DNA of 64,000 nucleotides from NCBI RefSeq assembly GCF_004912275.1, contig NZ_STGY01000029.1:1259-65258 (forward strand). The letters run 5' to 3'. The notes beneath the pieces are model-generated. The model ran no database searches, had not been told where the DNA came from, and saw only the letters and a program-made list of their open reading frames with translations. Shown here piece after piece: positions 25,270 through 32,765 of this stretch (position 1 is the stretch's first letter; the number at the start of each line of letters is the position of its first letter). The position numbers and the translations under genes were made by a program. The DNA comes from Glycomyces buryatensis (GTDB taxonomy: Bacteria; Actinomycetota; Actinomycetes; Mycobacteriales; Micromonosporaceae).

Positions 25270-26643
25270 GTGAGCGACAGGCATGGACCCTCCCATTCAG
25301 GCGACGACCTCCCTCGCCGCGCCTTCAGCCGTGGCATGAAGCTCGCGTCCCTCCCTTTGGGGCTGGCCGGGCGCGCGACCGTCGGCCTGGGCAAGCGCGT
25401 CACCGGGCTGGCCGACGAGATCCTCGGCGAGCAGGCGCAGCGGCGCACCGCGGAACACGTCTTCAGCGTCCTCGGCCAGCTCAAGGGCGGGGCGATGAAG
25501 CTGGGGCAGGCCCTCTCGATCTTCGAGGCCGCGCTGCCGGAGCACCTGGCCGCTCCCTATCGGCAGGCGCTGACCAAGCTCCAGAACTCGGCCCCTCCCC
25601 TGCCGGCGGCCAGCGTCCACGGCGTGCTCGAGCGCCAGATGGGCGCGGACTGGCGCGATCGATTCTCCGAATTCGACGACACCCCGGCCGCGGCGGCGAG
25701 CATCGGTCAGGTCCACCGTGCGATCTGGGAGGACGGCCGCGAGGTCGCCGTCAAGATCCAGTACCCCGGGGCCGGCGACGCCCTGCGCACGGACCTGCGA
25801 CACCTGTCGCGGATGGCCCCGATGTTCAAGGTGTTGCAGCCGAACTTCGACGTCAAGCGCATCACCGTGGAGCTGCGGGAGCGGCTGCTCGAAGAGCTCG
25901 ACTACGAGCTGGAGGCCGACGCCCAGCGCAAGTTCGCCGACGCCTTTCGGGGCGACGAGCAGATCCGGGTGCCCGAGGTGGTGCACGCGAGCCCCGAGGT
26001 CCTGATCACAGAGTGGGTCACCGGGACTCCATTGGCGACGGTCATCTCCGAGGGCAGTGAGGAAGAGCGCGATCGGGCCGGGCTGCTGCTCACCACGCTG
26101 CACTTCTCGGCCCCGAAGCGGGCCGGGATGCTGCACGCCGACCCGCACCCGGGGAACTTCGCGCTCGCCGACGACGGCCGGCTCATCGTGTACGACTTCG
26201 GGGCGGCCGCGCGGATGCCGGGTGGAATGCCGTTCCAGGTGGGGCGCTTGACGAAGCTGACTCTCGAGGGCAAGGCCGAGGAGGTCGTGGAGGGTCTGCG
26301 CGGCGAGGGATTCGTGCCGCAGGACCTGATCGTCGACGCCCCGGCGATGCTCGAATTCCTGCGGCCCATGCTGGCGCCGTTGGGGAGCGAGGAGTTCCGG
26401 TTCTCGCGCGAGTGGCTGCGCGGGGAGAGCACTCGGCTGACGAATCAGAAGTCCGAGGCCTACAAGTTCGGCAAGCAGCTGAGCTTCCCGCCGTCGTACC
26501 TCCTCATTCACCGGGTGACCATGGGCTCGATAGGAGTCCTGTGTCAACTCGGCGCGAAGGCAAGGTGGAGGGACATTCTGGAGGAATGGCTCCCCGGCTT
26601 CGCCGACCCGGGAGCGATCGAAGGCGACCACCCCACCGCCTGA
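25270..26643 (+). CDS. ABC1/UbiB (AarF-like) atypical kinase
   Basis: A 457-residue ABC1-family protein, homologue of Rv3197. It has the family motifs KxGQ (GGAMKLGQALS), the Ala-rich loop AAAASIGQVH replacing a kinase glycine loop, the Lys in VAVKIQYPG, the catalytic-loop analogue HADPHPGNF and YDFGAA. Bacterial UbiB-like proteins bind ATP and affect isoprenoid or quinone metabolism. In mycobacteria this gene lies beside whiB7. GTG 25270 was chosen because upstream in-frame sequence is unlike the family; ATG 25336 is possible. Confidence 0.9.
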   Translation: MSDRHGPSHSGDDLPRRAFSRGMKLASLPLGLAGRATVGLGKRVTGLADEILGEQAQRRTAEHVFSVLGQLKGGAMKLGQALSIFEAALPEHLAAPYRQALTKLQNSAPPLPAASVHGVLERQMGADWRDRFSEFDDTPAAAASIGQVHRAIWEDGREVAVKIQYPGAGDALRTDLRHLSRMAPMFKVLQPNFDVKRITVELRERLLEELDYELEADAQRKFADAFRGDEQIRVPEVVHASPEVLITEWVTGTPLATVISEGSEEERDRAGLLLTTLHFSAPKRAGMLHADPHPGNFALADDGRLIVYDFGAAARMPGGMPFQVGRLTKLTLEGKAEEVVEGLRGEGFVPQDLIVDAPAMLEFLRPMLAPLGSEEFRFSREWLRGESTRLTNQKSEAYKFGKQLSFPPSYLLIHRVTMGSIGVLCQLGAKARWRDILEEWLPGFADPGAIEGDHPTA

Positions 26644-26673
26644 CACCGCACCGCACCGCACCGCACCGCACCG
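26644..26673 (+). repeat. Pentanucleotide tandem repeat (CACCG)6
   Basis: Six perfect copies of CACCG begin directly after the ABC1-kinase TGA. Such a tract may vary in copy number by slippage, but it is outside the coding frame. Confidence 0.9.
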
Positions 26674-26789
26674 CAATCGTCGTACCTCCAAGGCACCGTT
26701 GAGAATGGGGGGTCGTCATGCGCGACACACCCGACCGCGGGGTGAGCCCCCGCACTTCCTTGCAAAACTAAATGAGACGGGCAAAACGA

Positions 26790-26821
26790 AAGGGGCCCAT
26801 CCCTTTCAGGATGAGCCCCTT
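26790..26821 (-). terminator. Terminator of the whiB7 transcript
   Basis: AAGGGGCCCATCC pairs imperfectly with GGATGAGCCCCTT around a 6-nt loop. On the minus strand it is followed by TTTCGTTTT. It lies 23 bp after the small ORF coupled to whiB7. Confidence 0.75.
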
Positions 26822-26844
26822 CAGCCAACGCGAGGTCAACGGCG

Positions 26845-27024
26845 TCAAAGCCGCGAGTGCCCCGCTTCCTTCCAGAGACTGCGCATCCGGATTCGTCCTA
26901 CGCGGCCGAACAGCAGATTCGCCGAACTCACCGGTCGGCTCACCTCGACCTCCCGGATCGGGAGTTCGAGGTCTTGGACACCGACGTCACTCTTGAGGTG
27001 GCGGCTCAGGTAATCAACCGTCAT
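26845..27024 (-). CDS. Small protein translationally coupled to whiB7
   Basis: A 59-residue ORF (MTVDYLSRHLKSDVGVQ...) whose ATG overlaps the whiB7 stop as ATGA (27021-27024). It is followed by a terminator, so it would be the last cistron of the whiB7 transcript. It is rich in charged residues with no Cys and no membrane segment. I do not recognise a family. The exact overlap and position before the terminator are the support; codon phase was not computed. Confidence 0.5.
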   Translation of the reverse strand: MTVDYLSRHLKSDVGVQDLELPIREVEVSRPVSSANLLFGRVGRIRMRSLWKEAGHSRL

Positions 27025-27380
27025 GACACCTTCACCCCCGCGAGCGCCAGTTCCTTGGTCCGCGCGTCGAGCTCGGCCTGCGCGGCCTGCTCGATCACCG
27101 CGGCGTCCTTGCGGGGCCGTCCACGCGGCCGCTTGCGGGCAACGACATTGCCCTTCTCGAAGATCTCGCCGCCCCAGACACCCCAGGGCTCGTGGCGCTC
27201 CAGGGCGCCGGCCAGGCACGCCACCCGCACGGGGCAGTCGGTGCACAGGGACTTGGCGAATTCGAGCTCGGTGGGGGACTCCGAGAACCACAGGTCCGCG
27301 TCGTACTCGCGGCAAGCCAGGTCGCCGCCAATCTCGGCGGCCTGTTCGCGCAGCTCAGGTCCGATGAGGGTGTCAGTCAT
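27021..27380 (-). CDS. whiB7: WhiB7 redox-sensitive transcription regulator
   Basis: A 119-residue Wbl protein. Four Cys (LACREY, SLCTDCPVRVAC) should bind a 4Fe-4S cluster. The turn GVWGGE follows, and an AT-hook-like RPRGRPRK marks it as WhiB7/WblC. WhiB7 binds SigA and activates antibiotic-resistance genes. Its position between the ABC1-kinase gene and uvrD2 is as in mycobacteria. ATG 27380 has GAGGAG upstream; longer frames would enter the leader. Upstream lie an intrinsic terminator and a long leader ORF, suggesting attenuation control. Confidence 0.93.
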   Translation of the reverse strand: MTDTLIGPELREQAAEIGGDLACREYDADLWFSESPTELEFAKSLCTDCPVRVACLAGALERHEPWGVWGGEIFEKGNVVARKRPRGRPRKDAAVIEQAAQAELDARTKELALAGVKVS

Positions 27381-27518
27381 GAACTCGCTCTCCTCTCTCA
27401 TCTCGTTCGGCATCGTTGCTGGTCGCATCCGTGTTTGCTGAGGACTCAATTGCTTCGCAATCTGTCTCGTGTTCGTGCTGTGTGCTGTGTGGGTGGGCCG
27501 CGACCAGGTTTTTGCCAT

Positions 27519-27555
27519 AAAAAATGGCCGCGATCCCTATGCGGGATTCGCGGCC
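27519..27555 (-). terminator. Intrinsic terminator in the whiB7 leader (attenuator)
   Basis: On the minus strand GGCCGCGAATCCC (27555-27543) pairs with GGGATCGCGGCC (27537-27526), with one bulged A, and ATTTTTT follows (27525-27519). It lies 139 bp before the whiB7 ATG and 22 bp after the leader ORF stop. An 8-nt duplicate of the 3' arm (27496-27503) allows a competing fold. Confidence 0.8.
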
Positions 27556-27576
27556 TCGAGAGAGACAATCGGGCTT

Positions 27577-27879
27577 CTATAAGCCCTTTTGAGGTTCTCG
27601 AGGCGGTCTCCCGCGGGTGACTCCGTGACGCTTAGCGCTGACTGCCGGCTGGAACCAACCGGTCTGGCCGGCAGTAGAGCCACCGGTCCAACGACGGTCA
27701 ACGAGCGCGACGGCGCCCATATCCGTGTTATTGACATTCGTCATGCCAGCGACCGTGGGTTCGACGGTTGCGGGCAGAGTGATGCCACTGATCGAAGCGG
27801 GGACGGGCGCTAGCTGCAGATACGCCACGATGCTCTTCGAGTCAATCGTGGTGTCTTCGTTAAGAATGTTCGGCAACAT
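27577..27879 (-). CDS. 100-codon leader ORF upstream of whiB7
   Basis: A 100-residue ORF (MLPNILNEDTTIDSKSIVAY...) with one of the best ribosome binding sites in the window: AAGGAGG 8 nt before ATG 27879. I recognise no family. The first 45 residues are hydrophobic and Thr/Ile/Val-rich; the last 20 are Arg/Pro-rich (GRPPREPQ). The stop codon lies in the loop of a GGGCTT/AAGCCC hairpin (27571-27586). It is the only ORF in the uvrD2-whiB7 interval. By analogy with the wblC/whiB7 leaders of Streptomyces and mycobacteria it is a candidate uORF whose translation tunes read-through. It could instead be an independent small gene. Confidence 0.6.
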   Translation of the reverse strand: MLPNILNEDTTIDSKSIVAYLQLAPVPASISGITLPATVEPTVAGMTNVNNTDMGAVALVDRRWTGGSTAGQTGWFQPAVSAKRHGVTRGRPPREPQKGL

Positions 27880-27934
27880 CGTCAGTCCCTCCTTCCGAGA
27901 TCAGTGGTCGCCATTTCGGTACTTGCATCTCCTC

Positions 27935-27970
27935 GTGCCGGTGTTTGAGGTACAGACCTCAATCCGGCAC
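27935..27970 (-). promoter_or_regulatory. Structured 5' region of the whiB7 leader
   Basis: GTGCCGG and CCGGCAC flank an inner TTGAGGT/ACCTCAA stem with a 4-nt loop, giving a 14-bp composite hairpin without a U-tract. It lies 56 bp before the leader ORF start. The role is unknown. Confidence 0.5.
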
Positions 27971-28056
27971 CGGCAACGCTACGCCGGATGGCTCCGGGAA
28001 CGCAACGCCTTTTATAGCGGTTCGTAAAAGAAATTTCTTGCCCCCGCCCGGGGCCA

Positions 28057-30201
28057 TCAGTCCACTCCTTGAGAGATCGCGACGGCCTCCTCGACCGATC
28101 CGCCCTTGACCAGGCACAACACCGCCGGACCGTACTTGTCCAACTTGGACTTGCCGATGCCGTGGAGCGCGGCCAATTGCGTGTCGGATGTCGGACTTTG
28201 CTCCGCGATGGCGATCAAGGTCACATCCGTGAAGACGGTGAAGGCCGGCTTGCCGTCCTCCTTGGCCACACGGACTCTCCACTCTCGCATGCGCTCGAAC
28301 AGTTCTTCATCCATTGTGGCTGGACAATCGGAGCAATGACCCAGCTTGCGGTCGCGGGCGTCGGTCAGGGGCTTGCCGCAGCCGGTGCAGTCGAGAACCT
28401 TCGCGGCCTTCTTGGACTTCTGGCGCACGGCCGGGGTCTTCGGGTCGGGCATGCGGGGGAAGCCGCCCAGACCGAGCGGGGCGAGGAAGCGACAGAGTTT
28501 GCGCTCCCGCCCGCCGGGGTTGCGCGCCAGGCCGTACGACAGCTGAAGTCGCTCGCGGGCGCGGGTGATGCCGACGTACAGGAGCCGGCGCTCTTCCTCC
28601 TGCGCGGCATCGGTGCGGGCGAACGTGGTCGGAAGCGTGCCGTCGGCCAGGCCGACCAGGAACACCGCGTCCCACTCCAGGCCCTTGGCCGCGTGCAGGC
28701 TGGCGAGGGTCACGCCCTCGACGGCGGGCGCGTGCTGCTCGGAGGCCCGGCGGCCCAGCTCGGCGCAGAACTCCTCCAGCGTCGGGTCCGAGTCGTTCTC
28801 GTTGTTCGCTTCACGCTGCTCGGTGAACTGCACCGCGAGGCCCGCCAGCGCGGTCACGGCTTCGTACGCTTCGCGTTGGGCCCCACCGGAAGGCGCTGCG
28901 TCCGGGCGCCAGCCGACCGCTTCGAGTGCGGCCGGGACGGCCTCGGCCAGGGGCATCTCACCGATGTCGGTCTTGACGGCCGAGCGCAGGGCGACGATCG
29001 CCTGGCGCACCTCGGGGCGGTCGTAGAAGCGGGCGGCGCCGGTGACGACGGTCGGGACGCCGTAGTTGGCAAGGGCCTCCTCATATGCCTGGGACTGGGC
29101 GTTGGTGCGGTACAGGACCGCGATCTCGGAGGCGCTGAGGCCGGAGGAGATGAGTTGGGAGCAGCGCCGGGCGACCATATCGGCCTCCTCGGCTTCGTCG
29201 GCGTAGGTCTCGGCGAAGACGTCGGGGCCGGAGGGCCGCTGGCCGATGAGTTCGAGCCGCATGGCGGCCTCGCGGCCCTTGGATTCGGCGATGATCTGGT
29301 TGGCCAGGCCGACGACCTGCGGGGTGGAGCGGTAGTCGCGGACGAGCCGGACGAGCGAGGCGTCCCGGTGGCGGCGGGTGAAGTCGAGCAGGTACTTCGA
29401 GGTGGCGCCGGTGAAGGAGTAGATGGTCTGGCTGGCGTCGCCGACGACGGTGATGTCGTTGCGGTCGCCCATCCAGGCGTCGAGCAGGCGCTGCTGGAGG
29501 GGGGTGACGTCCTGGTACTCGTCGACGACGAAGAAGCGGTACTGGCTGCGGATGCGGTCGGCGGTGGCCTCGTCCTCGGTGATCATGTCGGCGGTGTGGG
29601 CGAGCACGTCGGCGAAGTCCATGACGCCGGCGCGGCGCTTGGACTCGACGTAGGCGGCGTAGACCTTGGCGACGTCCTCGGGGGCGGCGGGGGCGTCGCG
29701 GCCGATCTTGGCGATGGCGCCGACGTAGTCGTCGGGGCCGATGAGTGAGGATGCGGCCCATTCGATCTCGGTGGCGAGGTCGAAGTTCTTATTGCGGGTG
29801 GTCTGGAGTCCGGCGCGGGCGGCGGCGATGCCGATGAACTTGAGCGTCGAGCCCGCCAGTTCGGGCAGTTGGCCGCCGAAGCGGCGCGTCCCGAAGTAGC
29901 GCAGTTGGCGCAGTGCGGCGGAGTGAAAGGTGCGGGCGTTGACGCCCGAGACGCCGAGTCCCCGTAGGCGGTCGCGCATCTCCCCCGCCGCGCGGGCGGT
30001 GAAGGTGACGGCCGTGACGTGCTGGCCGCGCATGTCGCCGCGGTTGACGCGCCAGGCGATGCGGTGGGTGACCGCTCGGGTCTTGCCGGTTCCGGCGCCG
30101 GCGAGGATGCAGACCGGTCCGGGGTCGGCGGTCACCGCCTGGCGCTGCTCAGGGTCGAGTTCGGCAAGCAGTTCGTCGAGTTCCCGGTCGCGCGAAGTCA
30201 C
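28057..30201 (-). CDS. uvrD2: ATP-dependent DNA helicase UvrD2
   Basis: A 714-residue SF1A helicase. It has Walker A AGAGTGKT near residue 36, DEYQD (Walker B), the motif III region GDASQTIYSF, VRDYRSTPQVV, and LHAAKGLEWDAVF. Helicase motif VI is GITRARERL. The C-terminal part carries the UvrD2-specific tetracysteine CTGCGKPL...HCSDC and an HRDC domain (LAALHGIGKSKLDKYG). It unwinds DNA 3'-5' in repair. GTG 30201 (VTSRDRELDE) was chosen; longer frames lack family sequence. It is upstream of whiB7 on the same strand, as in mycobacteria. Confidence 0.95.
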   Translation of the reverse strand: MTSRDRELDELLAELDPEQRQAVTADPGPVCILAGAGTGKTRAVTHRIAWRVNRGDMRGQHVTAVTFTARAAGEMRDRLRGLGVSGVNARTFHSAALRQLRYFGTRRFGGQLPELAGSTLKFIGIAAARAGLQTTRNKNFDLATEIEWAASSLIGPDDYVGAIAKIGRDAPAAPEDVAKVYAAYVESKRRAGVMDFADVLAHTADMITEDEATADRIRSQYRFFVVDEYQDVTPLQQRLLDAWMGDRNDITVVGDASQTIYSFTGATSKYLLDFTRRHRDASLVRLVRDYRSTPQVVGLANQIIAESKGREAAMRLELIGQRPSGPDVFAETYADEAEEADMVARRCSQLISSGLSASEIAVLYRTNAQSQAYEEALANYGVPTVVTGAARFYDRPEVRQAIVALRSAVKTDIGEMPLAEAVPAALEAVGWRPDAAPSGGAQREAYEAVTALAGLAVQFTEQREANNENDSDPTLEEFCAELGRRASEQHAPAVEGVTLASLHAAKGLEWDAVFLVGLADGTLPTTFARTDAAQEEERRLLYVGITRARERLQLSYGLARNPGGRERKLCRFLAPLGLGGFPRMPDPKTPAVRQKSKKAAKVLDCTGCGKPLTDARDRKLGHCSDCPATMDEELFERMREWRVRVAKEDGKPAFTVFTDVTLIAIAEQSPTSDTQLAALHGIGKSKLDKYGPAVLCLVKGGSVEEAVAISQGVD

Positions 30202-30396
30202 CCCGCCAGTGTGGCAGAAGGCTGTGACAGCTCTGCTGCCGTCCGCGCCGCCGGGCCTGGGCGGGTGACGCACCTCGCTTGCGGCGCATCGCTGATGCTC
30301 ATTCGAAAAATGTAATGGCGGATACACCGCGGCGGCGGTCTGGGCGGAATGCCGGAGGCAAGGCGAGCGTTAATCTCGATGTACGGAGGAGGTTTC

Positions 30397-30630
30397 ATGG
30401 TCACCATGTACAGCACCACCTGGTGCGGCTACTGCAAGCGGCTCAAGACGCTGCTCGATCGCGATGGGATCGAGTACAGCGAGGTCAATATCGAGCAGGA
30501 CCCGGCGGCCGCAGAGTGGGTCATGGGCGTCAACGGCGGGAACCAGACCGTCCCGACATTGCGATTCAGTGACGGTTCGGCGCTGACCAATCCCTCTCTG
30601 GGACAAGTAAAAGCCAAGCTCGCGGCTTGA
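30397..30630 (+). CDS. mrx1: Mycoredoxin (glutaredoxin-like, CGYC)
   Basis: A 77-residue glutaredoxin-fold protein with the active site TTWCGYCKRL at residues 9-12 and the cis-Pro motif TVPTLRF. It reduces mycothiol mixed disulfides and depends on mycothiol. GGAGGAGG lies 4 nt before ATG 30397, which decides the start against an upstream ATG at 30349. It is divergent from uvrD2, the same arrangement as Rv3198A/uvrD2. Confidence 0.93.
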   Translation: MVTMYSTTWCGYCKRLKTLLDRDGIEYSEVNIEQDPAAAEWVMGVNGGNQTVPTLRFSDGSALTNPSLGQVKAKLAA

Positions 30631-30699
30631 CGTGTGCCACATGCCGAGACTATGGTCACGTTTAGGACACAGAGCCGGTACGATGTCCTATAGTTGAGT

Positions 30700-30777
30700 C
30701 ATCAAGCTTGCTTGGCTGCTTCGAGGGGTGGCAGCCAAGCATTTCAGGCCCGGGATGGATCCGTCCCGGGCCTTTTT
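30700..30777 (+). ncRNA. Candidate small RNA with G-rich loop hairpin
   Basis: A 10-bp perfect hairpin (GCTTGGCTGC 30710-30719, GCAGCCAAGC 30731-30740) presents the loop TTCGAGGGGTG. Five bases later comes an intrinsic terminator, AGGCCCGGGA/TCCCGGGCCT plus TTTT (30746-30777). Upstream, TATAGT (30689-30694) is a possible -10 element, and TAGGACA/TGTCCTA (30663-30690) forms an inverted repeat. It may instead be the trailer of mrx1. No known family was recognised; the 6C RNA has C-rich loops, unlike this strand. Confidence 0.45.
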
Positions 30778-30894
30778 CCTACCCTTCACAAAGCGCGCAG
30801 GTCTCCGCCCCACAACAGCATCGACTGGCTCCCGGCGGGCTCATCCCCGGCCGGCCGCTAGCCGCCCACCTGCCTGGACCCTGTTGGAGGCCAT

Positions 30895-31851
30895 ATGACC
30901 TCGCCCCGCGCCGCCTTCGGCGTCATGCTCATTCTGCTCGCGTCGGTCTTCTTCGGGGTCTGCGGACCTTTCGGCAAGACGATCATCCAGGCGGGCCTCT
31001 CCCCCATCCAGGTGACGTGGCTGCGCATCGTCGGCGTCGGCCTCTTCGCCGTCGCGGCCGCGTTTCTCCCGCTCTACCGGGCCCGCAAGGACGGCTTGAA
31101 GCTCCCGCTCGGGGCGCTCGCCCTGTTCGGCCTCACCGCGATCGCCGGCGTCCAGGCCTTCTACTTCATCGCCGTCGAGCGCCTGCCCGTCGGCATCGCC
31201 CTGCTCCTGGAGTTCATGGGCCCCATCGTGGTCGTCGCCTGGGTCCGCTTCGTGCGCCGCAATCCGCTGCCGCGAGCCGCCGTCATCGGGACGCTGCTGT
31301 CGATCGTCGGACTGTGCATCGTGGTGGAGGTCTGGACCGGCCTGCGCCTCGACGCGATCGGGCTGCTGGCCGGCTCGGCCGCCGCGGCCTGCCAGGCCAC
31401 CTACTTCCTCGCGGGCGAGAAGCTGACCGCCAAGGTCGACGTGCGCGTCCTGCTCGCCATCGGCTTCACCACGGGTGCGATCGCGTTGGCGCCCTTGGCC
31501 GCCCCGTGGGCGATGGACTTCGCGGCCCTGAACGAGCCGGTCAAGCTCGGCGGCATCGACACCGTCGCCGCGGTGAGCCTGGTCCTGCTCGTGTTGTCCA
31601 CGGCCGTCGCCTATGCGACCGGGCTGACCGGGCTGCGGTTCCTGTCGGCGCCGGTCGCAGGGGCGCTCGGGTACTCCGAAGTCGTCGTGGCCGCACTGGC
31701 GGCGTGGGCGCTGCTCGGCGAGTCGCTGACGGTGCCGCAGATCATCGGCGGACTCGTCGTCATCGCCGGGGTGTTCACGGCGCAGCGGGCCGTGGCGTCC
31801 AAGCGCGAGATCGATGAGGACAATGCCGAACCGGTCGTCTCGAAGGTCTGA
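30895..31851 (+). CDS. EamA/DMT-family transporter
   Basis: A 318-residue membrane protein with ten predicted helices arranged as two EamA halves (residues about 10-140 and 150-290). The start segment is LILLASVFFGVCGPFGK and a second-half marker is SAPVAGALGYSEVVVAALAAW. The RhtA/YddG-like family exports small metabolites such as amino acids. GGAGG precedes the ATG. It stands between mrx1 and nudC, which converges with it. Confidence 0.9.
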   Translation: MTSPRAAFGVMLILLASVFFGVCGPFGKTIIQAGLSPIQVTWLRIVGVGLFAVAAAFLPLYRARKDGLKLPLGALALFGLTAIAGVQAFYFIAVERLPVGIALLLEFMGPIVVVAWVRFVRRNPLPRAAVIGTLLSIVGLCIVVEVWTGLRLDAIGLLAGSAAAACQATYFLAGEKLTAKVDVRVLLAIGFTTGAIALAPLAAPWAMDFAALNEPVKLGGIDTVAAVSLVLLVLSTAVAYATGLTGLRFLSAPVAGALGYSEVVVAALAAWALLGESLTVPQIIGGLVVIAGVFTAQRAVASKREIDEDNAEPVVSKV

Positions 31852-31880
31852 CTCGGCGTTCCAGGGGTGTTCGAGAACCC

Positions 31881-32765
31881 CTAGGACTCGTCGAGCCACG
31901 TCCCGATCAGGAAGCGCGCGATCGAGATCTTGATGGCACTGGGGATCTCTTCCTCGGTGTCGACCCACATCTCGCGGACCTCTTCGCGGGTGAACCAGCG
32001 GGCGTCGGCGATCTCGTCGGCCTGGAGCACCAGCTCCTGGGACGGGTCGGCGGTGGCCCGGTAGGCGAGCATGAGCGAACGCGGGTAGGGCCAGGGCTGG
32101 CTGGAGACGTATTCGAGCCGGTCGAGCTTGAACCCGATCTCCTCCGAGACTTCGCGGTGGACCGCGGCCTCGGCCGACTCGCCCGGCTCTACGAACCCGG
32201 CGATACAGGCGTAGCGGCCGCGCCGGGTGGAGCCCGGCTGGGACGAGGACTTCGGGCCGGCCCAGCGCTGGTGCTGGGCCAGCAGCGCCTTGTCGGCGCC
32301 GTCGTCGATGAGGACGATGACGGCGGGGTCGGTGCGCGGGAAGACGGGACGGCCCGAGTCGGCGGCCAGTTCCCACCCGGCCGCGCGGGCCCGCAGCGGT
32401 TCACCGGTCGCCGGATGGAACCGATACGCGTTGCGCCAGTGCATGACCCCGATGGCCTCGACCGCGATCGCCAGGTCCCGCTCGTCCCACGCGCCGCCGA
32501 TCCAGCGGGTCGGCAGGCCGTCGGGGACGGGAGCGATGACGGCGAACACCGCCGGTTCCTCGCCGCCGAGGTAGATCCGCTCGCCCTCGGGAGCGGTTTC
32601 GGCGTCCCAGTAGTGGAGTCCGGCGGAATCGGCGTCGATGCGGTCGGCATCGGGGTCGCAGACGACGATCTGCGCGCGCGGCCAGGCCGCGTCGAGCCAG
32701 TCGGGGTCGCTTCGGTGCTCGGCGCAGCGATCGAGCACGTCGATCGCCAACGGCGGGTGGTTCAT
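31881..32765 (-). CDS. nudC: NudC-like NAD+/NADH diphosphatase (Nudix)
   Basis: A 294-residue Nudix hydrolase that cleaves NAD(H) to NMN(H) and AMP, or removes NAD caps from RNA. The Nudix box GFVEPGESAEAAVHREVSEE is complete. The NudC signature SQPWPYPRSLM follows 18 residues later. The region that normally carries a four-Cys zinc ribbon reads RFHPATGEPL ... SGRPVFPRTDP and contains no Cys, so the zinc site is lost. Its start overlaps the stop of the upstream M16 peptidase gene (ATGA, 32762-32765). Confidence 0.92.
   Translation of the reverse strand: MNHPPLAIDVLDRCAEHRSDPDWLDAAWPRAQIVVCDPDADRIDADSAGLHYWDAETAPEGERIYLGGEEPAVFAVIAPVPDGLPTRWIGGAWDERDLAIAVEAIGVMHWRNAYRFHPATGEPLRARAAGWELAADSGRPVFPRTDPAVIVLIDDGADKALLAQHQRWAGPKSSSQPGSTRRGRYACIAGFVEPGESAEAAVHREVSEEIGFKLDRLEYVSSQPWPYPRSLMLAYRATADPSQELVLQADEIADARWFTREEVREMWVDTEEEIPSAIKISIARFLIGTWLDES

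Noticed and set aside
30700-30777. 6C small RNA
   Set aside because: 6C RNA has C-rich loops; on this strand the loop is G-rich, and the second hairpin is a plain terminator.
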